From: Gammaproteobacteria bacterium
GTDB taxonomy: Bacteria; Pseudomonadota; Gammaproteobacteria; Pseudomonadales; Pseudohongiellaceae
NCBI GenBank assembly: GCA_003556835.1
Contig: PWQG01000211.1
Coordinates: forward strand, 1 to 19,645
Length of the DNA: 19,645 bases
Direction of reading: 5' to 3'
The notes under the pieces are model-generated. The model was not told the DNA's origin and did no database searches. It worked only from the letters and a program-made list of their open reading frames with translations. Made by a program: the position numbers and the translations under genes. Position 1 is the stretch's first letter, and every line of letters begins with the position of its first letter. Of this stretch, positions 1-7,083 are shown piece after piece.

Positions 1-908
1 CCCGGCTGCAGGTCGAGCATCCGGTAACCGAAGCGGTCACCGGACTGGATCTGGTGGAATGGCAGTTGCGCGTGGCCAGCGGTGAACCCCTTCCACTGAC
101 GCAGGACGAGGTTCAATGCCAGGGCTGGGCCATCGAGGCCAGGGTCAATGCAGAGGAACCCGAACAGGATTTCCGCCCCGCCACCGGCTGTATCGACAGC
201 CTGCACTGGGCAGCAGTACCGGGGCTACGTATCGACTCCGGCGTACGCCAGGGCAGCCGGATCAGTGTGTATTATGATTCCATGATCGCCAAAGTCATCG
301 CCCGTGGCGACAATCGGGAGCAGGCCATCGAGGCACTGGCCGCCGCCCTGCAGCATTCCAGTCTGGAGGGAATTTCTCACAATATGCGTTTTCTCGAAGC
401 GGTATTGGCGCAGCCGGCATTCCATTCGGGTGAACTGGAAACCGGCTTCCTGAGCACACATGCCGCAGGCATCGCCGCATCCCTGCATCGTATCCAGCAA
501 CGTCAGGCCCTGCAGCCAGTGAGCCCGGATACGGATCCGGGCCTGAGTTCACTGCACGCCTTCCGCAGTCCGGGGCACAATCCTTTCAGCCGACGCTACC
601 ATCTGGAAGGCCAGGCCTCGCCTGCCCATGTCGCTGGCGAGGCTGGCAGCAACGTGCTCCGCTCGGACGCCCTGCATGCGCCACTGCCCGGCCGCGTGCT
701 CGAGGTTGCCGTAAAGGCCGGAGAATCAGTGAAAGAGGGACAGGTGTTACTGATTCTTGATGCCATGAAAATGGAACATTCCCTGCGCGCCGAAAATGAT
801 GCTGTCATCGCGGAACTGCACTGTCAGGCAGATGACCTGGTGGAACCTGATCAGCTCCTGTTGTTGTTTGCCAATGCTGATGCCGACGAATCAGGAGCCC
901 AGACATGA
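1..908 (+). CDS. liuD: Methylcrotonyl-CoA carboxylase biotin-containing (alpha) subunit, C-terminal part
   Basis: This is the 3' part of a gene entering from the left edge; the frame is open from base 3. The enzyme carries biotin and carboxylates it with ATP and bicarbonate, so that the partner beta subunit can convert 3-methylcrotonyl-CoA to 3-methylglutaconyl-CoA. The first visible residues, RLQVEHPVTE, are the conserved end of the biotin carboxylase catalytic core. The biotin carboxylase C-terminal domain follows (about 100-460, with DFRPATG). A linker and a biotinyl domain end the protein. Its AMKMEH motif has the biotin-accepting lysine at 768-770. Family members include acetyl-, propionyl- and geranyl-CoA carboxylases. 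The assignment to methylcrotonyl-CoA rests on the HMG-CoA lyase gene directly behind it (ATGA overlap), the usual leucine-degradation order. mccA is an alternative symbol. Confidence 0.85.
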   Translation, partial: RLQVEHPVTEAVTGLDLVEWQLRVASGEPLPLTQDEVQCQGWAIEARVNAEEPEQDFRPATGCIDSLHWAAVPGLRIDSGVRQGSRISVYYDSMIAKVIARGDNREQAIEALAAALQHSSLEGISHNMRFLEAVLAQPAFHSGELETGFLSTHAAGIAASLHRIQQRQALQPVSPDTDPGLSSLHAFRSPGHNPFSRRYHLEGQASPAHVAGEAGSNVLRSDALHAPLPGRVLEVAVKAGESVKEGQVLLILDAMKMEHSLRAENDAVIAELHCQADDLVEPDQLLLLFANADADESGAQT

Positions 909-1816
909 GTCTTTCGCTGCCGGAAACCGTCCGCATTGTTGAAGTGGGCCCTCGTGATGGCCTGCAGAACGAAACGGCAGCGCTGGACGTCGCCACCCGG
1001 GTCGCCCTGATTGAACGACTGGCAGACAGTGGCCTGGGCACAATCGAAGCCGGCAGTTTTGTCTCCCCGCGCTGGATACCACAAATGGCAGACTCGGGGC
1101 AGGTTCTGACCAAGTTACAACGCCGCCCGGGCGTACGTTACACCGCACTGACACCCAACCGAAGGGGACTGGAGGATGCCATGGCGGCCGGCGCGGATGA
1201 AGTGGCAGTGTTTGCCGCCGCTTCGGAAGCTTTCAGTCAGCACAACATCAATTGCAGTATCGCCGAGAGTGTCGAGCGATTTCGCGAGGTCTGTGAACTG
1301 GCCAGCGCTGCCGGTTTGCCGGTACGGGGTTATGTGTCCTGCGTACTTGGATGTCCATACCAGGGTACGGTCAGTGAATCTGCCGTATACGATGTCACCC
1401 GGCGCCTGCTTGATCTGGGCTGTTATGAAGTGTCTTTGGGCGACACCATCGGCGTGGGCACGGCCGGGCGTGTGGAAAGCCTGCTCTCCGATGGACTGCA
1501 ACAGATTCCTTCCGAGTGGCTGGCGGTGCACTTTCATGACACCTATGGCCAGGCCCTGGCCAACGTGCTTATGGCCCTGCAATGCGGAGTCCGCAGCATC
1601 GACAGCTCGGTTGCAGGGCTCGGTGGTTGCCCCTATGCACCCGGTGCCAGCGGCAATGTCGCCACCGAGGATGTGGTGTACCTGCTCGATGGCCTGGGTC
1701 TGCGGCATGGCGTTGATCTCGAACAATTGCGTGCAACCGGCGACTGGATATGCGGACAGCTCGGACGTAAGAACCGGTCCCGGGTGGCCAATGCCCTGGC
1801 CGCCGCGCAGCACTGA
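905..1816 (+). CDS. liuE: Hydroxymethylglutaryl-CoA lyase
   Basis: The enzyme cleaves 3-hydroxy-3-methylglutaryl-CoA to acetyl-CoA and acetoacetate, the last specific step of leucine breakdown. The 303-residue length is normal for bacterial HMG-CoA lyases. It is a DRE-TIM barrel protein: EVGPRDGLQNE near the N terminus supplies the metal-binding Asp and catalytic Arg. SLGDTIGVG and the metal-binding HFHDTYG lie further along. GLGGCPYAPGASGN carries the signature catalytic cysteine, Cys242. The ATG at 905 overlaps the stop of the carboxylase gene by four bases, and AGGAG lies 7 bases upstream, so the start is well supported and translation is probably coupled. The next gene, acetoacetyl-CoA synthetase, uses the acetoacetate made here. 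Also named mvaB or hmgL. Confidence 0.95.
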   Translation: MSLSLPETVRIVEVGPRDGLQNETAALDVATRVALIERLADSGLGTIEAGSFVSPRWIPQMADSGQVLTKLQRRPGVRYTALTPNRRGLEDAMAAGADEVAVFAAASEAFSQHNINCSIAESVERFREVCELASAAGLPVRGYVSCVLGCPYQGTVSESAVYDVTRRLLDLGCYEVSLGDTIGVGTAGRVESLLSDGLQQIPSEWLAVHFHDTYGQALANVLMALQCGVRSIDSSVAGLGGCPYAPGASGNVATEDVVYLLDGLGLRHGVDLEQLRATGDWICGQLGRKNRSRVANALAAAQH

Positions 1817-1830
1817 CAGGATATTCAGGC

Positions 1831-3789
1831 ATGGCTCAGAACCCGATACTCTACACGCCGGACGAAGAAAGCCGCATGAACAGCCATATGCAGGCATTTC
1901 TGGATCAGATACAAAAGCGCTACGACCCCTCGGTCACCGACTACCCTGCCCTGCATCAATGGAGCGTAAGGCATCGCAGTGATTTCTGGCGGGAATGCCT
2001 GGAATTCACCGATATTCGCTATCATCAGGAGGCTACCCGGACACTCGTGTCAGCGGAGACGATGTGGCAGGACCGTTGGTTTCCCGGATGCCGGCTCAAT
2101 TACGCCGAAAACCTGCTGCGCCACCGTGATGATCGCAATGCCCTGATCTTTCACGACGAAAGCGGTGAACGGGGCCGTTTGAGCCATGCCATGTTGTATG
2201 CGGAAGTGGCACGGATTGCGGCCTGGCTGAAGGCACAGGGTATCCGCCCTGGTGACCGGGTAGCCGCTTTCGCCGCCAATCGCATCGAGACAGTGGTGGC
2301 CATGCTGGCCTGCACCGCCCTGGGCGCCGTCTGGTCCTCCTGCTCGCCGGATTTTGGACTCAATGGAGTCCTGGATCGCTTCCGGCAAATCGAGCCACGT
2401 GTGCTTTTTTCCGTAAGTAGCCATTGTTATGCCGGCAAGACCCATCGTCACGAGCAAAAACTGCAGGCCCTGGCCGCGCAGCTTCCTTCACTCAAGCATA
2501 TCGTGCTGTTCCCCGAACTGTATGAAAAGGCATCTCAGCCCGAGGTCAGCACCAGGTTGCAACAATGGGATGACATCCCTGCAACGGACACCGGGATCGA
2601 TTTTCACTCCGCGGACTTCAACGATCCCCTTTTCATCCTTTATTCGTCTGGCACCACCGGCGCACCCAAATGCATCGTGCACGGCCATGGCGGCACGTTG
2701 CTGCAACATCGCAAGGAGCACATGCTGCACGTCAACCTCGATCGCGAGGATGTGCTGTTCTACTTCACCACCTGTGGCTGGATGATGTGGAACTGGTTGG
2801 TCAGTGGGCTGGCCAGTGGCGCCACATTGGTGCTGTACGATGGCTCGCCGTTTCATCCGCATGAGTCGCGTGTATTTGACCTGATCGACGAAACCGGCAT
2901 CACGGTCTGTGGCGTATCCGCAAAATTCATTTCCGCCACGGAAAAGGCCGCCCTGCGACCGGTGCAGACGCATCGGCTTGATTCCCTGCGCACACTACTC
3001 TCGACCGGCTCCCCCCTGCCCCCTGAAGGCTTCGATCACGTCTACCGGGATTTCGGGCATAACCTGGCACTGCAGTCGATATCCGGAGGCACCGACATCA
3101 TTTCCTGTTTTGTGTTGGGTTGCCCGCTGTTGCCGGTGCGCCGGGGCGAAATCCAGTGCGCGGGGCTGGGAATGGACGTGGCGGTGTTCGACGAGACCGG
3201 TAATGCGGTGAGCGGGCACAAGGGAGAGCTGGTATGCCGAGAGTCTTTCCCCAGCATGCCCGTCGGATTCTGGAATGACCCTGACAACAGAAAATACATC
3301 AAGGCCTATTTCAGCGGATTCCCTGGTGTATGGACACATGGTGATTATGCGGAGCAGACAGCCAGTGGCGGCTTCCTGATTCATGGCCGATCGGATACCG
3401 TGCTCAATCCCGGTGGCGTGCGCATTGGCACCGCAGAGATCTACCGGCAGGCAGAACAACTTCCGGAAGTGCTCGAATGCATCGCCGTCGGTCAGGACTG
3501 GCAGGATGACGTTCGCGTGCTGCTGTTTGTCAGGTTGGCGAAGAAGGAGCAGCTGGATGCTGAACTGGAAACTCGCATACGGCAGGTAATACGCGACGGC
3601 GCCTCACCCCGTCATGTTCCGGCCCGCATCCTGGCCGTGAATGATATTCCAAGAACACTCAGCGGAAAGATTGCAGAAGTCGCCGTGCGCAATATCATCA
3701 ATGGAGAGGAGGTCGGCAACCGCGATGCGCTGGCTAATCCGGAAGTCCTGGACGAGTATCGCAGCCTCGTGTCCGGGCTCAGTCAATGA
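1831..3789 (+). CDS. aacS: Acetoacetyl-CoA synthetase (acetoacetate-CoA ligase)
   Basis: This 652-residue adenylate-forming enzyme converts acetoacetate, ATP and CoA to acetoacetyl-CoA, AMP and diphosphate. It saves the acetoacetate released by the HMG-CoA lyase encoded 14 bases upstream. Visible ANL-superfamily motifs are the phosphate-binding loop YSSGTTGAPK (271-280), SGGTDI (A5 region), GDYAE and HGRSDTVLNPGGVRIG (A7/A8), and the C-terminal LSGKIAEVAVR with the expected catalytic Lys613. The N-terminal pattern around LYTPDEESRMNSHMQAF fits acetoacetyl-CoA synthetases and supports the start at 1831, although its ribosome binding site (AGG about 10 bases upstream) is weak. Length and N terminus favour acetoacetate over acetate as substrate. 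The last 11 bases overlap the end of the convergent mtnC-like gene. Confidence 0.93.
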   Translation: MAQNPILYTPDEESRMNSHMQAFLDQIQKRYDPSVTDYPALHQWSVRHRSDFWRECLEFTDIRYHQEATRTLVSAETMWQDRWFPGCRLNYAENLLRHRDDRNALIFHDESGERGRLSHAMLYAEVARIAAWLKAQGIRPGDRVAAFAANRIETVVAMLACTALGAVWSSCSPDFGLNGVLDRFRQIEPRVLFSVSSHCYAGKTHRHEQKLQALAAQLPSLKHIVLFPELYEKASQPEVSTRLQQWDDIPATDTGIDFHSADFNDPLFILYSSGTTGAPKCIVHGHGGTLLQHRKEHMLHVNLDREDVLFYFTTCGWMMWNWLVSGLASGATLVLYDGSPFHPHESRVFDLIDETGITVCGVSAKFISATEKAALRPVQTHRLDSLRTLLSTGSPLPPEGFDHVYRDFGHNLALQSISGGTDIISCFVLGCPLLPVRRGEIQCAGLGMDVAVFDETGNAVSGHKGELVCRESFPSMPVGFWNDPDNRKYIKAYFSGFPGVWTHGDYAEQTASGGFLIHGRSDTVLNPGGVRIGTAEIYRQAEQLPEVLECIAVGQDWQDDVRVLLFVRLAKKEQLDAELETRIRQVIRDGASPRHVPARILAVNDIPRTLSGKIAEVAVRNIINGEEVGNRDALANPEVLDEYRSLVSGLSQ

Positions 3790-4477
3790 TGATGTCGCTG
3801 AAACTGCTCACCACGGTATGGGAGGATTTCACATCTTCCGGTGCATTACCGGTTTCCTCCTCACGCTCCACGCGGATTGTCCGCATGCCCGCTTCGGCAG
3901 CGGCATCGAGTTCACCTTCGCTGTTGGAGATGTAGAGCATCTGCTCCGTGCGTAACGCCACTCCGTCAGCCAGCCCCTGGTAGGACGCCACGGCCTGCTT
4001 GGGGCCAATCGTATGATCAAAATAGCCGGCAAACATCAGGCGCAGATCACCCTGACTGGTGAAACGGAAATACAGACGTTGTGCCCGTTCACTGGCCGAG
4101 GAAAAGGTATACAGGTTGATTTCATCGTCCCGCCACTGCTGCAGGCGTTCCGGCACATCCGCATAGACGTGTGCCTGATACTCACCCTGTTCGTAGCCCT
4201 GTTCCCAGACCATGCCTTGCAAGGTCAGCAGTTCGGGCACCTTCTTGTCATCACGCATCCAATCCAGTAGATGCTCGATCAACTGCTCGGTCTTGCGGAA
4301 ATTGACACCGACCTTGTCACTCATGCTGCGCAATTGCCGGGACACGTCTCTTTCGTCCTTGTGCTCACGGATGAAGTCAGGCAGAAACTGCTCTGCATAT
4401 ACGTCAAGCACATCCTTGATGAAGCGGGTCGAACTCGTGGTTCCCGCAATATCGCTTACTATGGCAATTGGCCTCAT
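3779..4477 (-). CDS. mtnC: Enolase-phosphatase E1 (MtnC) homologue with substituted active-site acids
   Basis: This 232-residue protein is a HAD-family member that aligns by eye with enolase-phosphatase E1 along its length. E1 makes acireductone from 2,3-diketo-5-methylthiopentyl-1-phosphate in methionine salvage. Shared features are the N-terminal SDIAGTTSS, GYEQGEYQAHVYADVP, the loop 2 region YTFSSASERAQRLYF, GYFDHTIGPK with its lysine, and the end SSFSDIIID. Usual E1 proteins read DIEGTT and FLSD at motifs I and IV. This one reads DIAGTT (Asp9 kept, Ala11) and YISN (Asn185), so two acids normally used for catalysis or Mg2+ binding are missing. The ATG at 4477 has GGAG 5 bases upstream and fits the family length. 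A longer TTG start at 4525 would fall inside the -10 box. No other methionine-salvage gene lies in the window. Activity is therefore uncertain. Confidence 0.8.
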   Translation of the reverse strand: MRPIAIVSDIAGTTSSTRFIKDVLDVYAEQFLPDFIREHKDERDVSRQLRSMSDKVGVNFRKTEQLIEHLLDWMRDDKKVPELLTLQGMVWEQGYEQGEYQAHVYADVPERLQQWRDDEINLYTFSSASERAQRLYFRFTSQGDLRLMFAGYFDHTIGPKQAVASYQGLADGVALRTEQMLYISNSEGELDAAAEAGMRTIRVEREEETGNAPEDVKSSHTVVSSFSDIIID

Positions 4478-4524
4478 TACGACTCCAGACGTCAGTACAG
4501 GTTCAGCGTTTTCCTCGGCGCGCA

Positions 4525-4551
4525 ATTATACCGCGATTGACCGGCCAGCAA
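4525..4551 (-). promoter_or_regulatory. Candidate sigma-70 promoter of the mtnC homologue
   Basis: On the - strand a perfect TATAAT (4525-4530) is preceded at 15 bases by TTGCTG (4546-4551), a weak -35 with short spacing. Transcription would start near 4518, leaving a leader of about 40 bases before the ATG at 4477. This suggests mtnC is transcribed separately from rlmI, whose stop is 87 bases upstream. The -10 is convincing; the -35 is not. Confidence 0.55.
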
Positions 4552-4564
4552 TATAGCCGCCTGT

Positions 4565-5767
4565 TCAGTCCAGGCGGCAGACCAGGCCCTTCAGGTACTG
4601 GCTTTCGGGAAACGGCAGGGCCACAGGATGATCTTCATGCTGGTGCAGATAGCGGATCACCTGGCCGCTGCGACCGGCATCGAGCAGGGCATCAGCAGTG
4701 ATCTTCTGGAACAGCGAAAGATCGATCGCGGCCGAACAGGAAAAATTCACCAGTATCCCCGAAGGCCGGAGCAGATGGGCCGCCTGCATGGCAATATCCT
4801 TGTACGCCCGAGCGGCCTTCTTCAGATGACTGCGGGTATCGGCAAATTTCGGCGGATCCAGGATGAGCATGTCGAATTGACGCCCCTCCTTGCGGTAAGC
4901 ACGCAGCAACTCGAATACATTAGCAGCCACATTGCTGTACAGATCCGCAGGCAGGTCGTTGAGCGCTAGGGTGCGCTCGCACAGCGCCAGGGCAGGTTCC
5001 GAGGAATCCACATTGCAGACATGACGGGCGCCCCCGGCCAGGCAGGCCACGGCGAAACCGCCCGTATACGAAAAACAGTTCAACACCTCGCGCCCACTCG
5101 CCATCGCGCCAACAACACGCCGGTTGGCCGCCTGGTCGAGATAAAAGCCGGTCTTGTGGCCAGCTGGAATGTCGATCAGAAAGCGCATGTCCGACTGCCC
5201 GGGACAGCGATCCAGCAGCTCCAGTGTGGCCGGGGGCGCTTCGCCATGCAGCACACCACGGCTCTGGGGCAGGCCTTCATGGGCCCGCACACCAACATCC
5301 GAGCGCTCATGAATCCCCCGGCAGCGGATACGATCGGCCAACCAGGCGACAATCTCCTGTTTCCAGCGCTCGGTTCCGGCGGAGAGGAACTGGCAGACGA
5401 GGAATGGCGGATACCAGTCGACCACCAGACCCGGCAGCCCATCGGATTCACCATAAACCAGACGCATTGCAGCGCCTGGCTGATCACGCTCAGCGATACC
5501 CCGCCGATACAGCGATGCAGCCATCCGTTCAGCCAAAAAACCGGCGTCGACCTGTCGGTCCGTATCAAAGGTCCAGACGCGCGCACGAATCTGGGAGGAT
5601 GGCGACCAGGCTGCCAGACCCAGGGGCTTGCCAGCAGCGTCACGCAACAAGACGGTTTCCCCTGGCCCGGGTGTACCCGATACCTGGGCGATTGCACCCG
5701 AGAAAACCCAGGGGTGTTTACGCAAAAGAGAAGAGTCCCGCCCCTTTCGCAGAGTCACTGTTTCCAT
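4565..5767 (-). CDS. rlmI: 23S rRNA cytosine-5 methyltransferase, RlmI family
   Basis: This SAM-dependent methyltransferase is expected to make m5C in 23S rRNA (position 1962 in E. coli). It has an N-terminal PUA-type RNA-binding domain, seen in LRKGRDSSLLRKHPWVFSGA. A central segment GHKTGFYLDQ follows, then the Rossmann methyltransferase fold with LNCFSYTGGFAVACLAGGA for SAM binding. LDPPKF (Asp304) and NFSCS (Cys344, the likely nucleophile) complete the m5C pattern. The chosen ATG gives 400 residues, close to E. coli RlmI (396), and begins right before the conserved LRKGR. Upstream AGGAAG is rather far from it. A TTG at 5800 that overlaps the stop of the preceding gene would add 11 residues. 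It probably shares a transcript with the 79-residue gene upstream. The exact target base is inferred from the family. Confidence 0.9.
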   Translation of the reverse strand: METVTLRKGRDSSLLRKHPWVFSGAIAQVSGTPGPGETVLLRDAAGKPLGLAAWSPSSQIRARVWTFDTDRQVDAGFLAERMAASLYRRGIAERDQPGAAMRLVYGESDGLPGLVVDWYPPFLVCQFLSAGTERWKQEIVAWLADRIRCRGIHERSDVGVRAHEGLPQSRGVLHGEAPPATLELLDRCPGQSDMRFLIDIPAGHKTGFYLDQAANRRVVGAMASGREVLNCFSYTGGFAVACLAGGARHVCNVDSSEPALALCERTLALNDLPADLYSNVAANVFELLRAYRKEGRQFDMLILDPPKFADTRSHLKKAARAYKDIAMQAAHLLRPSGILVNFSCSAAIDLSLFQKITADALLDAGRSGQVIRYLHQHEDHPVALPFPESQYLKGLVCRLD

Positions 5768-5792
5768 GTTGTATGCCGCTTCCTGCCCGGCT

Positions 5793-6032
5793 TCACTCAA
5801 TGCCGGGTTCAGCGCCCAGTTTTTCCAGCGCTTCCAGGACCTGTTGGAGCATCGTCTCAGCGTTGCCCTGATTCATGCCCTCGGCCTCGGCGACCAACAG
5901 CTGACGGGCATCATATTCCCAGCGATGCAGGACCTTGACCTTCTGCTCCCGGTCCAGTTCAGACGCATCGAGCACGTCCGCCGGTGCGTCAAATGCACTT
6001 GCCGGATCCAGCATGATGTCTTCCAGTTTCAT
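5793..6032 (-). CDS. Conserved hypothetical acidic protein, 79 residues
   Basis: I do not recognise a named family. The protein is small, acidic and soluble, with no membrane segment or signal peptide. It begins MKLEDIMLDPASAFDAP, has a central RWEYDARQLLVAEAEGM, and ends in a predicted helix rich in Glu, Leu and Gln. Similar short proteins with an RWEYDA-type centre are, as far as I recall, common hypothetical genes in gammaproteobacteria. The ATG at 6032 has GGGAG 9 bases upstream and is preferred to a TTG at 6062, which would add ten residues without a clear ribosome binding site. The stop is 25 bases from the rlmI start on the same strand, so the two are probably co-transcribed. Its function is unknown. 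Confidence 0.7.
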   Translation of the reverse strand: MKLEDIMLDPASAFDAPADVLDASELDREQKVKVLHRWEYDARQLLVAEAEGMNQGNAETMLQQVLEALEKLGAEPGIE

Positions 6033-6082
6033 GATCGCTTGCTCCCGCTTCTGCGTATCCAAGTATTACGACAAGTCTAACG

Positions 6083-6122
6083 ATGCTCTGCGCCGGAATC
6101 CAGCCACAGAGCATATTCCGGC
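6083..6122. repeat. Two interleaved perfect 8-bp inverted repeats before a start codon
   Basis: Arms in order are ATGCTCTG (6083-6090), GCCGGAAT (6092-6099), CAGAGCAT (6107-6114) and ATTCCGGC (6115-6122). The first pairs with the third and the second with the fourth. The loops are 16 and 15 bases. In RNA the two hairpins exclude each other, because the linkers (1, 7 and 0 bases) look too short for both to form as a pseudoknot. The last arm touches the ATG at 6123. The block lies in the divergent gap between the 79-residue gene and the small membrane protein gene, so it could also be a pair of overlapping operators. No convincing sigma-70 boxes were found in this gap. Confidence 0.7.
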
Positions 6123-6479
6123 ATGAATTTGCCAAAACAGGGCAAAACCCGTAGCGTAGAAAGCATGTTGAATATCATTTTTCTAGTAGTATTGTGCCTG
6201 ATCACCCTGCCTGCCGTTTTCTGGGCGCATCATCGTCTTGAGGGCTGGCCGGCAGGAACACGCTGGATCACCCGGGGCATCATCACGGCGGTGGGGCTTG
6301 GTTTTGCCTTCACCATGGTTTTTGTCTATGCCCCGGCCCAGGAGATTGACGGTGTCGCGGATCGCATACTGATCCTGTTCAGCGCCTACGGCCTGGCCCA
6401 CGTGCCCCCGGCCGTTGTGTTGCAATTGAAGCACTGGCGGGGCCTGGACCGCGAAGGAGGTACACAGACCGATGAGTGA
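6123..6479 (+). CDS. Small multi-pass membrane protein, unknown function
   Basis: The 118-residue protein is not one I recognise. Hydrophobic stretches at about residues 15-35, 48-70 and 80-101 predict three membrane segments. A basic N-terminal tail and a charged C terminus (LKHWRGLDREGG) flank them. Two starts are possible: ATG at 6123, with no visible Shine-Dalgarno and the arm of an inverted repeat directly before it, and ATG at 6165 (MLNIIFLV), with a weak AGAAAG upstream, giving 104 residues. Its stop overlaps the start of the next gene by 8 bases, so the pair is probably translated together and the products may work together in the inner membrane. Codon use resembles that of the neighbours. 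The gene is probably real, but its job cannot be read from the sequence. Confidence 0.7.
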   Translation: MNLPKQGKTRSVESMLNIIFLVVLCLITLPAVFWAHHRLEGWPAGTRWITRGIITAVGLGFAFTMVFVYAPAQEIDGVADRILILFSAYGLAHVPPAVVLQLKHWRGLDREGGTQTDE

Positions 6480-6747
6480 CCGTAGCGGAGACAAAAAATC
6501 GAAGCTTGAGGATGAAACCGTCAAGGAGCATTACACCTCGCACTGGGACCTGGATTATCTGCCCAAGGATGAGGTGGACAAACTCATGCAGGAACCGAGC
6601 AAGGACGACAAGCCTCCCGCGCGAGGTCATTCCGGCGAACGCCAGGAAGATCTGGATCTGGGTGAAAACCCGCGGCGAACTGCCGTCCTGCTCTTGCTCG
6701 GTGCGGTCGCTTTGTTTACGATCGGCATCCTGATACTGCGCATCTAG
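6472..6747 (+). CDS. Small tail-anchored membrane protein, unknown function
   Basis: The 91-residue protein has a very hydrophilic, charged N-terminal part (about 1-67, rich in Asp, Glu and Lys) and one hydrophobic segment at the extreme C terminus (about 69-90, TAVLLLLGAVALFTIGILIL). That gives a single-pass protein with most of its mass probably in the cytoplasm. A clear GGAGG lies 11 bases before the ATG. The start overlaps the end of the preceding three-pass protein gene, so the two form a coupled pair. The segment HYTSHWDLDYLPKDEVDKLM looks like a short structured motif, but I recognise no domain. Function is unknown; partnership with the upstream membrane protein is inferred from gene overlap only. 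Confidence 0.72.
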   Translation: MSDRSGDKKSKLEDETVKEHYTSHWDLDYLPKDEVDKLMQEPSKDDKPPARGHSGERQEDLDLGENPRRTAVLLLLGAVALFTIGILILRI

Positions 6748-6782
6748 GAACTTCCTGGCGCGCGACCATTGATCAATCCAGG

Positions 6783-7070
6783 ATGGCCAACTTGAGCACG
6801 AGCACGCAAGAACAGGAAGCTCCGACATTAACCCTTTATCACTCTCCCACCTGCATGTTCTGCCTGAAGGTATGGTATGCCATCAAGAAAATCGGGTTGG
6901 ACATCCCGGGGCGTAATCTGCTGACCAATCCGGAAGCCCGCAAGGAGCTGATCGCCGGCGGCGGACGCTCGATGGTGCCCTGCCTGCGTATTGATTCGGA
7001 CGGCAGCACGCAGTGGCTTTACGAGTCGAATGACATCATCGCCTACCTGGAAAAGCTTGACGCCAAGTGA
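6783..7070 (+). CDS. Glutaredoxin-like thioredoxin-fold protein
   Basis: The 95-residue protein has the N-terminal fold of glutaredoxins and glutathione S-transferases. TLYHSPTCMFCLKV carries a CxxC active site (Cys24, Cys27; CMFC instead of the usual CPYC). MVPCL holds the conserved cis-proline (Pro66), and ESNDIIAYLEKL fits the glutathione-binding end. It probably reduces disulfides or glutathione adducts in the cytoplasm. No signal peptide is present, and the N-terminal 13 residues precede the fold. The ribosome binding site is poor for the ATG at 6783 (CCAGG abuts it). A TTG at 6792 with AGGA 8 bases before it is an alternative start. It lies 35 bases behind the two small membrane protein genes on the same strand and may be in their operon. 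It converges with the Sel1-repeat gene 13 bases away. Confidence 0.85.
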   Translation: MANLSTSTQEQEAPTLTLYHSPTCMFCLKVWYAIKKIGLDIPGRNLLTNPEARKELIAGGGRSMVPCLRIDSDGSTQWLYESNDIIAYLEKLDAK

Positions 7071-7083
7071 TCGCAGAGACGCT

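Noticed and set aside
1115..1897. Open frame (260 codons) on the - strand opposite HMG-CoA lyase, and one on the + strand in another frame (1176-1982)
   Set aside because: Both are shadows of a well-supported HMG-CoA lyase and lack domains or ribosome binding sites.
4478..4525. Extended N terminus of the MtnC homologue from a TTG at 4525
   Set aside because: It would overlap the TATAAT box and has no family similarity; the ATG at 4477 has a proper ribosome binding site.
5021..5938. Open frame (305 codons) on the + strand opposite rlmI
   Set aside because: The opposite strand encodes a full RlmI; the translated product is low-complexity, rich in Arg, Pro and Gly, and resembles nothing known.
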